Below, one piece after another: positions 56,033-64,000 of a DNA stretch of 64,000 nt. Under the pieces are notes generated by a model. It was not told the DNA's origin. It was given only the letters and a program-made list of their open reading frames with translations, and searched no databases. Source of the stretch: Rhodobacteraceae bacterium XHP0102. Lineage in GTDB: Bacteria > Pseudomonadota > Alphaproteobacteria > Rhodobacterales > Rhodobacteraceae. Location of the stretch: the NCBI GenBank assembly GCA_025751475.1, contig JAOWLD010000001.1:310001-374000 (forward strand), given 5' to 3'. Positions within the stretch are counted from its first letter, which is position 1, and every line of letters begins with the position of its first letter. The translations under genes and the position numbers were made by a program.

Positions 56033-57301
56033 TTACTTTGCCAATGCCCGCCAGCCGATATCAGAGCGGCAAAACCCCTCGGGCCAGTCGATCGCACCGA
56101 CCATTTGATAGGCGCGGTCGCGTGCTTCGGCGAGGTTTGACCCGCGTGCGGTCACGTTCAGAACCCGTCCCCCTGCGGCGGTGATTGCGCCATCCTTGGC
56201 TTTGGTGCCCGCGTGAAACACCATGTGGTTGCTGTCCTGCGGCAAGGCGGACAAGCCATGGATCACGCTGCCCTTTTCATAGGCGCTAGGATATCCATTG
56301 GCCGCCATCACCACAGAAATTGCGTGATCCTCGGCCCAATTCACCTTTATCTGATCCAACCGCCCTTCTGCGCAAGCGAGCATTAAATCCAACGCCTGCG
56401 CGCCAAGGCGCATCATCAAGACTTGGCATTCAGGATCGCCAAAGCGCACGTTGTATTCGACCAAGCGGGCTTGGCCGTCTTTGATCATCAGCCCTGCATA
56501 AAGCACGCCGCGGTAAGGCGTGCCGCGTTTTGCCATCTCTTCAATCGTGGGCTGCACAATTTCGCGCAAGGCGCGCGCGGCGATGTCATCGCTTAGGACG
56601 GGTGCGGGGCTATAGGCCCCCATGCCGCCTGTATTGGGGCCCTTGTCATTGTCAAAGGCGCGTTTGTGATCTTGGGCCGTGCCGATGGGCAGGATGCTTT
56701 TGCCATCGGAGAGGATGAAGAAACTGGCTTCTTCACCTTCCATAAATTCCTCGATCACCACCTCGGCACCCGCATCGCCAAATTCGCCGCCGAACATATC
56801 CTCAATCGCGTCCAACGCCTCGGTCAGGGTCATTGCCACGATCACGCCCTTCCCAGCGGCGAGGCCATCGGCCTTAACCACGATGGGTGCGCCCTGTGCC
56901 TCGACATAGGCCCGCGCGGAGGCCGCATCGGTGAACCGTGCATAGCCTGCGGTTGGGGCCTTGGCGGCGTCACAGATTTCCTTGGTAAAGGCTTTGGAGG
57001 CTTCAAGTCGTGCGGCGGCTTTGCTTGGGCCAAAGGCCAAGATACCTGCCTGCGAAAGCGCGTCCACAACCCCTTCGGCCAAGGGGGCTTCGGGACCAAC
57101 GATCACAAAATCTATCGCGTTCTCGGCAGCGAAATCCACCACCGCTTGCGGGTTGAGAATGTCGATATCGGCGCAAGCCGCGATTTGTGCGATCCCTGCA
57201 TTCCCAGGCGCCACCATCAGAGCATCACATTTTGGGTTTTGCAGCACGGCCCATGCCAAGGCGTGTTCGCGTCCGCCACTGCCCAAAATCAAGATATTCA
57301 T
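56033..57301 (-). CDS. purD: Phosphoribosylamine--glycine ligase
   Basis: A 422-residue ATP-grasp enzyme for the second step of purine synthesis. Features: N-terminal [21 protein letters not shown]-grasp [13 protein letters not shown] and the [11 protein letters not shown] and late [13 protein letters not shown] segments. The ATG at 57301 is preferred over a GTG three bases earlier. It is divergent from xseA over 86 bases. Confidence 0.96.
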   Translation of the reverse strand: MNILILGSGGREHALAWAVLQNPKCDALMVAPGNAGIAQIAACADIDILNPQAVVDFAAENAIDFVIVGPEAPLAEGVVDALSQAGILAFGPSKAAARLEASKAFTKEICDAAKAPTAGYARFTDAASARAYVEAQGAPIVVKADGLAAGKGVIVAMTLTEALDAIEDMFGGEFGDAGAEVVIEEFMEGEEASFFILSDGKSILPIGTAQDHKRAFDNDKGPNTGGMGAYSPAPVLSDDIAARALREIVQPTIEEMAKRGTPYRGVLYAGLMIKDGQARLVEYNVRFGDPECQVLMMRLGAQALDLMLACAEGRLDQIKVNWAEDHAISVVMAANGYPSAYEKGSVIHGLSALPQDSNHMVFHAGTKAKDGAITAAGGRVLNVTARGSNLAEARDRAYQMVGAIDWPEGFCRSDIGWRALAK

Positions 57302-57387
57302 CACATCCGCTCCACTTGGCCTTTTCGTTGCCGCGTTCTAAGCTGCGCGGGTATTCAACGCAAGCCAAGCCAAGGGATGAGGGCCAA

Positions 57388-58746
57388 ATGTCGGATTTGA
57401 TCGAAGATACGGAGGGCGGAAACGCGCCAGAATTTTCGGTGTCCGAGATTTCAGGTGCGGTGAAACGCATGATCGAGGGTGGCTTTTCGTATATTCGTGT
57501 GCGTGGCGAATTGGGGCGTATTTCGCGCCCCGCTTCTGGCCATATCTACCTGACGCTGAAAGATGATCGCGCAAACTTGGATGCCGTGATCTGGAAGGGA
57601 ACAGCCGCGCGCCTTGCGCACCGTCCCGAGGAGGGGATGGAGGTTATAGCCACAGGCCGCATGACCACATTTCCAGGCCAATCCAAATATCAACTTGTGA
57701 TCGAAGATATGCGCCCCGCAGGGGCAGGCGCATTGATGGCAATGCTAGAACAGCGCCGCGTAAAATTGGCGGCTGAAGGCCTGTTCGATGCCGCGCGAAA
57801 GCAGGAATTGCCCTTCCTTCCTGAGGTGATCGGGGTCGTCACATCCCCCTCAGGCGCGGTGATCCGCGATATTCTGCACCGTCTGCGCGACCGCTTCCCG
57901 CGCGAGGTATTGATCTGGCCCGTGGCCGTGCAGGGTGAGAAATGCGCGCCAGAGGTGGCTGCGGGCATTCGTGGCTTCAACGCGCTTGCCCCAGACGGCC
58001 CCCTCCCGCGCCCTGATTTGATCATCGTGGCGCGCGGCGGCGGCAGCCTTGAGGATCTTTGGGGGTTCAACGAAGAAATCGTGGTGCGCGCAGCCGCCGA
58101 AAGCATGATCCCGCTGATCTCTGCCGTAGGGCATGAAACCGATACCACTTTGATCGATTTTGCCGCTGATTATCGCGCGCCCACGCCAACGGCAGCGGCG
58201 GAACGCGCCGTGCCTGTGCGGATGGATATTTTGAATTGGGTCCAAGATTGTGGCGCGCGCTTGTCACGGGGGGCACAGGCCACGGTCGCGCAACGCCGTG
58301 TGCGCCTCACGGATTTGTCCCGTGCGCTGCCACGGCCCGCCAGCCTCTTGGAAAGCGCACAGCAGCGCCTTGACCGCATAGCGGATCGGCTAGAGCCTGC
58401 CTTGGTGCAATCTGTGCAAACGCGCCACCATCGGTTGCAAACGCTTGGCGCGCGTCTGCCTCCTGCATTGGATCGCGCCTTGACGCAAAAACGCTTGCCA
58501 TTTGAGCGTGCAAGCGCCCATTTGCGCCCCTCCGTGCTGACCCGCGCGATTGCAGATGCGCAGCAGAAATTGGCCGCACTTGAACGGATGCGGCAAAGCC
58601 TTGGCTATACCGCAACACTCAAGCGCGGCTATGCGGTGCTGCGCGAGGGCGAGGCCCTGATCACCACGGCCTCAGGGGTGAAAGCCGCAAGCCAAATTGA
58701 AATTGAGCTTGCCGATGGTGTGGCACAGGTCAAACCACTGCCCTAA
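57388..58746 (+). CDS. xseA: Exodeoxyribonuclease VII large subunit
   Basis: A 452-residue subunit of exonuclease VII, degrading single-stranded DNA from both ends to oligonucleotides. An N-terminal OB-fold (~20-110) has the [22 protein letters not shown] motif. The central catalytic domain has [20 protein letters not shown] and [17 protein letters not shown] long coiled coil follows. The frame continues upstream through the purD divergence, but the ATG at 57388 is the family start. xseB is not adjacent. Confidence 0.95.
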   Translation: MSDLIEDTEGGNAPEFSVSEISGAVKRMIEGGFSYIRVRGELGRISRPASGHIYLTLKDDRANLDAVIWKGTAARLAHRPEEGMEVIATGRMTTFPGQSKYQLVIEDMRPAGAGALMAMLEQRRVKLAAEGLFDAARKQELPFLPEVIGVVTSPSGAVIRDILHRLRDRFPREVLIWPVAVQGEKCAPEVAAGIRGFNALAPDGPLPRPDLIIVARGGGSLEDLWGFNEEIVVRAAAESMIPLISAVGHETDTTLIDFAADYRAPTPTAAAERAVPVRMDILNWVQDCGARLSRGAQATVAQRRVRLTDLSRALPRPASLLESAQQRLDRIADRLEPALVQSVQTRHHRLQTLGARLPPALDRALTQKRLPFERASAHLRPSVLTRAIADAQQKLAALERMRQSLGYTATLKRGYAVLREGEALITTASGVKAASQIEIELADGVAQVKPLP

Positions 58747-58834
58747 ACGGGCTTCAGGAATTCGCTTGCTGCGCCTTTTGCGCAGGCTATAGTTTTGGCT
58801 CAGGACCAATCCAAAAATCCAAGGGGGCCATTCC

Positions 58835-59998
58835 ATGCCGATCAAAAACCGCTTTGCCGAATTGCTGCCTGAGGTCACGGCGTGGCGCCGCGATCTGCAC
58901 GAAAACCCCGAGATTCTCTTTGAAACCCATCGCACATCGGCCGTGGTGGCCGAGCGTTTGCGCGAATTTGGCTGTGATGAGGTGGTCACAGGGCTAGGGC
59001 GCACCGGGGTTGTGGGCATCATCAAGGGAAAATCCACTGCATCGGGCCGCTGCATCGGATTGCGTGCCGATATGGACGCGCTGCCGATCCATGAGGAAAC
59101 AGGGCTGGATTATGCCTCGAAAACACCTGGGGCGATGCACGCCTGTGGCCATGACGGGCACACGGCCATGTTGCTTGGCGCGGCGAAATATCTGGCCGAG
59201 ACGCGCAATTTTGATGGCACGGTCGCCATCATCTTCCAACCCGCCGAAGAGGGCGGCGGCGGTGGCCGTGAGATGGTCGATGACGGGATGATGGAACGCT
59301 TCGGTATCCAAGAGGTTTACGGGATGCACAATTGGCCTGGGATGCCCACAGGCGCATTCGCGATCCGACCTGGCCCATTTTTCGCCGCGACCGATCAATT
59401 CGATATTTATCTGACGGGCAAAGGGGGCCATGCCGCCAAACCGCAAGACACGATTGACCCTGTGGTGATGGGCAGCCATCTGGTGCTTGCGCTGCAAACC
59501 ATCGCCAGCCGCAATGCCGACCCTGTCAAGCAGGTGGTGGTGTCCGTGACCATGATCCGCAGCGCGGGCGAGGCCTATAACGTGATCCCCGAAAAGATCC
59601 ACTTGCGCGGCACTGTGCGCACGCTTGATCCAGATTTGCGCGCATTGGCCGAGGCGCGGATCACGGCGATTGCCAAGGCCACGGCCGAGGGGTTCGGCGG
59701 GCAGGCCGAGGTGCAATATCACCACGGCTATCCTGTGATGATCAATTCGGACGAGCAAACCGAATTCGCCGCCGAAGTCGCCCGCGCCGTATCAGGCGAT
59801 TGTGTCGAAGCGCCCCTGATCATGGGCGGCGAAGATTTCGCCTTCATGCTCAACTCCCGCCCTGGGGCCTATATTCTGGTCGGCAATGGCGACAGCGCAG
59901 GGGTGCATCACCCCAAATACGACTTCAACGATGAAGCCATCCCTGCAGGCTGCAGTTGGTGGGCGGAGATCGTAGAGCGGCGGATGGCGGTGGGGTGA
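58835..59998 (+). CDS. M20 family amidohydrolase (hippurate hydrolase/aminoacylase-like)
   Basis: A 387-residue metallopeptidase of the M20D group. Zinc ligands are visible in the motifs LRADMDALPI, HACGHDGHTAML and FQPAEEGGGGGREM, with a dimerisation domain (~180-300) carrying TGKGGHAAKPQDTIDP and a late GGEDFAFML. It should hydrolyse N-acyl amino acids; exact substrate unknown (hippurate, N-acetyl-amino acids, indole-acetyl conjugates are options). No signal peptide. Confidence 0.9.
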   Translation: MPIKNRFAELLPEVTAWRRDLHENPEILFETHRTSAVVAERLREFGCDEVVTGLGRTGVVGIIKGKSTASGRCIGLRADMDALPIHEETGLDYASKTPGAMHACGHDGHTAMLLGAAKYLAETRNFDGTVAIIFQPAEEGGGGGREMVDDGMMERFGIQEVYGMHNWPGMPTGAFAIRPGPFFAATDQFDIYLTGKGGHAAKPQDTIDPVVMGSHLVLALQTIASRNADPVKQVVVSVTMIRSAGEAYNVIPEKIHLRGTVRTLDPDLRALAEARITAIAKATAEGFGGQAEVQYHHGYPVMINSDEQTEFAAEVARAVSGDCVEAPLIMGGEDFAFMLNSRPGAYILVGNGDSAGVHHPKYDFNDEAIPAGCSWWAEIVERRMAVG

Positions 59999-60008
59999 GG
60001 GGGTAAAC

Positions 60009-61019
60009 CTACCCCCCCGTATGGCTCATATGGCGTGACATCTGACCCGCCACTTTTTGGCGGGAATAGTCGAAATCATGGCCTTTGGGTTTGCGGGCGA
60101 TGGCGTTGCGGATTGCCTCTTGCAGAAGCGCGTCATCATCGCTGTTGCGCAAGGGTGCGCGCAGGTCGGCCATGTCCTCTTGGCCCAAGCACATATAGAG
60201 CTGCCCCGTGCAGGTCAGGCGCACGCGATTGCAGCTTTCGCAGAAATTATGCGTGAGCGGCGTGATGAACCCGATTTTCTGTCCTGTCTCCTCGAGGCGG
60301 ACATAGCGCGCAGGGCCGCCTGTGCGTTCGGCCAGATCGGTCAGGGTAAAGCGCGTGGCCAGACGCGCGCGCAAATCCGACAGGGGCCAATATTGATCAA
60401 GGCGGTCTTCATTGCCCAGATCGCCCATTGGCATAACCTCGATAAAGGTCAGATCCATATCGTGCTGCGCGCACCAAAATTGGATGTCGAACAGCTCATC
60501 CTCATTGAACCCTTTCAGGGCCACCACATTGATTTTGACGCGCAGACCCGCGGCGCGGGCGGCCTCAATCCCCGCGAGGACTTGGGGCAGGCGGCCCCAA
60601 CGGGTGATGGCGGCGAATTTGTCATCTTTTAGCGTATCAAGCGAGACATTGATCCGCCGCATCCCCAAATCATAAAGCGGCTGCGCAAAGCGGCTGAGTT
60701 GGCTGCCATTGGTGGTGAGGGTCAATTCCTCAAGCGCGCCTGTTTCCAGATGCCGCCCCATCGCCTCGAAAAAGGTCATGATGCCACGGCGCACCAAGGG
60801 CTCGCCGCCCGTGATGCGCAGTTTCTTGACACCCAAAGTCACGAAATTAGAACAGAGGCGGTCCAACTCCTCCAAGCTCAACAATTCGGCCTTGGGCAGG
60901 AATGTCATATTCTCCGCCATGCAATAGACGCAGCGAAAATCGCAGCGATCCGTGACGGAGACGCGCAGATAGGAAATCGCGCGGGCAAAAGGGTCGATCA
61001 AAGGGGCGGTCGTGTTCAT
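60009..61019 (-). CDS. moaA: GTP 3',8-cyclase MoaA
   Basis: A 336-residue radical-SAM enzyme, first step of molybdenum cofactor synthesis. The radical-SAM cluster motif is [13 protein letters not shown] (~residues 22-34), the C-terminal second cluster region is [21 protein letters not shown], and the essential C-terminal Gly-Gly tail is present (final two residues of HMSHTGG). No other moco genes are adjacent. The ATG at 61019 has no strong ribosome-binding site. Confidence 0.95.
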   Translation of the reverse strand: MNTTAPLIDPFARAISYLRVSVTDRCDFRCVYCMAENMTFLPKAELLSLEELDRLCSNFVTLGVKKLRITGGEPLVRRGIMTFFEAMGRHLETGALEELTLTTNGSQLSRFAQPLYDLGMRRINVSLDTLKDDKFAAITRWGRLPQVLAGIEAARAAGLRVKINVVALKGFNEDELFDIQFWCAQHDMDLTFIEVMPMGDLGNEDRLDQYWPLSDLRARLATRFTLTDLAERTGGPARYVRLEETGQKIGFITPLTHNFCESCNRVRLTCTGQLYMCLGQEDMADLRAPLRNSDDDALLQEAIRNAIARKPKGHDFDYSRQKVAGQMSRHMSHTGG

Positions 61020-61060
61020 GGGGGCGAGCCTAAATCAGGCCGCAAAGCTTCTGCAAGCCC

Positions 61061-62335
61061 TCATTCGATGTGTCGCCGCAGCCGATTGATCACGATCCAG
61101 ACAAGCGCGATCACAGGGATCACCGCGGCGGCGGTCAGGGTGGTTTTTGATATTCCCAAGGGCGCAGACAGAGGGGCCAGCATATAGGCGACAAGATTGA
61201 TCGCATAGTAGCTGATGGCCACCACTGACAGCCCCTCCACCGTGCGTTGCAGGCGCAATTGCAAATCGGCGCGTGTGTTCATGCTTTCAAGCAGCAATTG
61301 ATTTTGCGCCGAGCGATCCACATCCACCCGTGTGCGCAGCAAATCGCCCGCGCGGATGGCCCGTTCGGTGATCTGCTGCAAGCGGTTTTCATTGGCCTTG
61401 ACCGTTCGCATCGCGGGATCAAAGCGGCGCATCATGAATTCTGAAAAGGTCTGCCGCCCTGCGAAGCGTTCTTCGCGCAAAACGGCCACGCGTTGATTGA
61501 CGAGCGCGTTATAGGCCGTTGTCGCACCAAAGCGAAACGCACTTTCAGACTGCAATTTTTCCAATTCCGCCGCGATGCTCAGAAGCCGATCCAAGGTTTC
61601 TTCTGGTTGGGCAAGATCACCTGTCATATCGGCCACCAGACGCGACAAGGTTTCGTCCAATTCGCCCATCCGTGTGCCGATATCGCGGGCGCGTGGCAGG
61701 CCAAGCATGGACATGGATTTATAGGTCTCGATCTCACAGATGCGCTGCACAACACGGCCAATGCGCCGTTCGCCTGTATCGCCTGCAACGAAGACCGCAA
61801 AGCGCATATGCCCTGCGCTATCAATGCGGAAATCCCCCGCAATTACGGCGCTATGATCCAGAACCGAGCTGACCGCGAGGCTTTCTGGAACGAACCATTC
61901 TTCCACTTGCTGTGCGATTTCCGCATCATTGGGGGCAGGGGCCACACGCAGGTGCAGCGAGGTCACGCGCGTGCCTGGGGCCGCATTTAACCAATCCTCG
62001 GGGAAGACTTGCCACAGTTCGGGATCAAAAGGGCGCTGTTCCTTGCCCTCGATGAACACGGTATAAGTTACGAATTCCGTATGCATTTCCCACTTGATAC
62101 GGAATTTGCCCAAATCGCCAAAGTAGTGCGTGGCATCAGGTTGAGGGTGCGCCGCACCAAAACGATCCAGAAGTGCAACAAGATGGGCGCGGTCAAGGTT
62201 GCGGTCGCGCTTGACGGCATTTTGCGGCTGTTTGATCGCCAAAAACAGGGCCTGTGACGGCGCGTTCAGCGAGGGAAAGGGGCGCGCGTGCAGTTCATTC
62301 GCGAGGGCATAGCGCAGAGGATGATCTTGTAGCAT
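61061..62335 (-). CDS. DUF3422 family protein
   Basis: A 424-residue protein of the DUF3422 family: an N-terminal domain (HPLRYALANELHARPF) and a helical/coiled region, ending in two hydrophobic helices (~residues 365-415, VEGLSVVAISYYAINLVAYML and LTAAAVIPVIALVWIVIN), so likely anchored in the inner membrane with the bulk in the cytosol. No function is established. It lies 42 bases upstream of moaA, so both may be co-transcribed. An AT-rich gap precedes it. Confidence 0.85.
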   Translation of the reverse strand: MLQDHPLRYALANELHARPFPSLNAPSQALFLAIKQPQNAVKRDRNLDRAHLVALLDRFGAAHPQPDATHYFGDLGKFRIKWEMHTEFVTYTVFIEGKEQRPFDPELWQVFPEDWLNAAPGTRVTSLHLRVAPAPNDAEIAQQVEEWFVPESLAVSSVLDHSAVIAGDFRIDSAGHMRFAVFVAGDTGERRIGRVVQRICEIETYKSMSMLGLPRARDIGTRMGELDETLSRLVADMTGDLAQPEETLDRLLSIAAELEKLQSESAFRFGATTAYNALVNQRVAVLREERFAGRQTFSEFMMRRFDPAMRTVKANENRLQQITERAIRAGDLLRTRVDVDRSAQNQLLLESMNTRADLQLRLQRTVEGLSVVAISYYAINLVAYMLAPLSAPLGISKTTLTAAAVIPVIALVWIVINRLRRHIE

Positions 62336-62462
62336 GGGCCAGTCACGCCTTTCAGGCGGGGGGAAGATGCCTCAAATTGACGAAAATCTTTCGATATGTA
62401 AACCGAAAATTTATTTGTATTTTAAAGGTTTATCTGCACACCGCTGTATGCAGCTATCCTTG

Positions 62463-63653
62463 TCACGTCACCGCGTTACGGGTTTTCCATTCGGGGCGGT
62501 CCCATAGGCGGTCTTGTGTGATCTGGGCAATGGCGGCTATCGCCGCGTCAATTTCCGCTTCCCCGATATAGAGCGGTGCGATCCCAAAGCGTAGAATATC
62601 GGGTGCGCGGAAATCACCGATGATCCCCCGCGCGATCAGTGCTTGGCACAGCGCGTAGGCCTCCCCGAAATGAAAGGACACTTGACTGCCGCGCATCGTT
62701 GCATCGCGCGGGCTGGCCAAACGTAAATCAGGACAGCTGGCCTCGATGCCCGCGATCAAACGCTCCGATAGCGCGACTGAGGCGCTGCGCAGATCCTCAA
62801 GATTTACGCCGTTCCAGATGTCCAAAGCAGCATCCAAGATTTGCATTTGCACCACCGCAGGGGTGCCGATCCGCATCCGATCCACGCCCGTGGCAGGGGT
62901 ATATTCCAATGGAAAGGCGAAGGGGGTTGCATGACCCAACCACCCGTTGAGCACCGTGTGGGCGTGGTCGCGGTGTTGAGGTGCCACATAAATAAAGGCG
63001 GGCGCCCCTGGCCCACCATTGAGGTATTTATAGCTGCAGCCAACGGCGAAATCCGCGCCTGTTTGTGCCAGATGCACGGGGAACGCCCCCGCCGAATGGG
63101 CCAAATCCCAGATTGTGATGATACCCAAGTCACGCGCCCGTTCGGTCAGGCGCGCCATGTCATGCCGCCGACCTGTGCGATAATCCACTTCGGTCAGCAT
63201 CAGCACACCAACCCTGTCATCAAGCGCCGCTTCGACCGCCTCAGGGGCAACCGTGCGCAACACATGGCCTTGATCCATCGTTTGGATCAGCCCTTGCGCC
63301 ATGTAGAGATCAGAAGGAAAATTGCCTTGATCGCTCAGGATCACCTTGCGATCTGTCATCGCCAAAGCCGCCCCAAGCGCCTGATAAAGTTTCAAGGATA
63401 AGGTATCGCCCACTTGAACGGTTTTAGGTTCAGCCCCGATCAACGGCGCAATGCGGTCCCCCAATTTGCGCGGCAGATCAATCCAACCTGCGCGGTTCCA
63501 CGCCGTGATGAGCATCTCGCCCCATTCCTGCTCTAGCGCACGGGCGGCTGCTTGCTTGGCGGCAATCGGCAGGGGGCCGAGGGAATTGCCGTCCAGATAA
63601 ATCATCCCTTCGGGGATATAAAAGCCCGCGCGTGTTTTGCTGAAATCGGTCAT
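62463..63653 (-). CDS. kynU: Kynureninase
   Basis: A 396-residue PLP enzyme cleaving kynurenine to anthranilate and alanine in tryptophan catabolism. The PLP-binding lysine is in VGCSYKYLNGGPGAPAFIYV (~residue 221), with DGNSLGPLPIAA and WDLAHSAGAFPV upstream. GGGAGAG precedes the ATG at 63653. No kynA or kynB is seen in the window, so they are elsewhere or the gene is used alone. Confidence 0.94.
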   Translation of the reverse strand: MTDFSKTRAGFYIPEGMIYLDGNSLGPLPIAAKQAAARALEQEWGEMLITAWNRAGWIDLPRKLGDRIAPLIGAEPKTVQVGDTLSLKLYQALGAALAMTDRKVILSDQGNFPSDLYMAQGLIQTMDQGHVLRTVAPEAVEAALDDRVGVLMLTEVDYRTGRRHDMARLTERARDLGIITIWDLAHSAGAFPVHLAQTGADFAVGCSYKYLNGGPGAPAFIYVAPQHRDHAHTVLNGWLGHATPFAFPLEYTPATGVDRMRIGTPAVVQMQILDAALDIWNGVNLEDLRSASVALSERLIAGIEASCPDLRLASPRDATMRGSQVSFHFGEAYALCQALIARGIIGDFRAPDILRFGIAPLYIGEAEIDAAIAAIAQITQDRLWDRPEWKTRNAVT

Positions 63654-63900
63654 CTTCGGCTCTCCCTGTCCCGCATGGGGTGCCTTATTCCATGCGGGAG
63701 GTCAATTCATGTTGCATGGCTGCGTTCTGCCTCTGGACATTGCCTTCGGATATGACAATTCTCAATTTGAACGGAAATTGCGCGGTATACGTTTGTATGC
63801 GAAATAATATGTCGCGGATTGGGTCGTTGTATCCACCCGCGGCGCTTGTTATGGGGGCATGAGCCATCAATAACTGGCCAAGAACTGGAGGGATGTCAGC

Positions 63901-64000
63901 GTGAAAATTGGCGCGGTAAAAGAGATTGAACCAGGTGAAGCGCGGGTCGCCATGACCCCTGACAGCGCTGTGCAATTGCAAAAGCTGGGTCATGAATGTG
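63901..64000 (+). CDS. pntA: NAD(P) transhydrogenase subunit alpha, N-terminal part (cut by window edge)
   Basis: The first 33 codons start at a GTG with GGAGGG eight bases upstream: VKIGAVKEIEPGEARVAMTP, then DSAVQLQKLGHEC. This is the typical N-terminus of the AlaDH/PNT family. The DSAVQLQKLGHEC wording is closer to PntA (proton-translocating transhydrogenase) than to alanine dehydrogenase, but the fragment alone cannot exclude the latter. The gene continues beyond the right edge. Confidence 0.7.
   Translation, partial: MKIGAVKEIEPGEARVAMTPDSAVQLQKLGHEC

Overview
The window is a stretch of chromosome from an alphaproteobacterium, most likely of the order Rhodobacterales (roseobacter/Rhodobacter-like). 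The evidence is conserved gene neighbourhoods that I recognise from that group: a propionyl-CoA carboxylase/methylmalonyl-CoA mutase cluster, surE-pcm-nlpD, proS-lolC-lolD, SUV3-like helicase/S4 protein/fdxA/carD, AI-2E permease-hdaA-ppk-ppx, and phaZ<>phaC-phaP-phaR. The DNA is moderately GC-rich and densely coded, with many 1-4 base overlaps. I found no rRNA, tRNA, insertion sequence, prophage or CRISPR array. This looks like core genome, not an accessory island.

Layout. 1-5 kb: start of proC, a YbjN-like protein, ubiK, then lgt-midA-pgeF, a 45-aa mini-protein and an Lrp/AsnC regulator. 5-9.6 kb: trxB, a fused ATP sulfurylase/APS kinase behind a structured leader, and a secreted protein of about nineteen 23-residue MORN repeats. 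9.7-13.4 kb: nadE, a solitary phnM and an EamA permease. 13.4-19.5 kb (minus strand): AI-2E-type permease, hdaA, ppk, ppx and a Nudix hydrolase. 19.5-27.2 kb (mostly minus strand): methylmalonyl-CoA mutase, pccA, small lipoproteins and hypothetical genes, and pccB. Together these convert propionyl-CoA to succinyl-CoA, and TTTGCAAA sites lie upstream of pccB. 27.4-35.9 kb (plus strand): MFS efflux, surE-pcm-nlpD, an SMR pump, proS-peroxiredoxin-lolC-lolD. 36-42.3 kb: lysophospholipase-like hydrolase with an SCP2 protein, a TPR protein, helicase, S4 protein, ferredoxin and CarD. 42.3-51.5 kb: cobS<>cobT, a second Lrp regulator, DUF1194, a VOC-family protein, thyA-folA, DUF2177, cold-shock protein, ArsC/Spx-like protein, thrS and a hydrolase. 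51.5-56 kb: a complete PHB module (phaZ, phaC, phaP, phaR) with visible PhaR-type operators. 56-64 kb: purD<>xseA, an M20 amidohydrolase, moaA, DUF3422, kynU and the start of pntA.

How the genes fit together. Two carbon-storage and assimilation systems stand out: propionyl-CoA assimilation and PHB synthesis/degradation. Polyphosphate synthesis and degradation (ppk/ppx) share a transcription unit with a replication-control AAA+ protein. Several genes serve envelope biogenesis (lgt, lolC/D, a catalytically degenerate nlpD, pgeF). I did not find a clearly new multi-gene system. The most interesting signals are regulatory: three PhaR operators across the phaP promoter, TTTGCAAA boxes at pccB, a structured sat-cysC leader and a perfect palindrome at a gene overlap. 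A few protein-level oddities also deserve attention: the MORN array with its 15-bp leader repeats, the degenerate LytM domain, the solitary PhnM and the mini-protein whose last codons form its own terminator.
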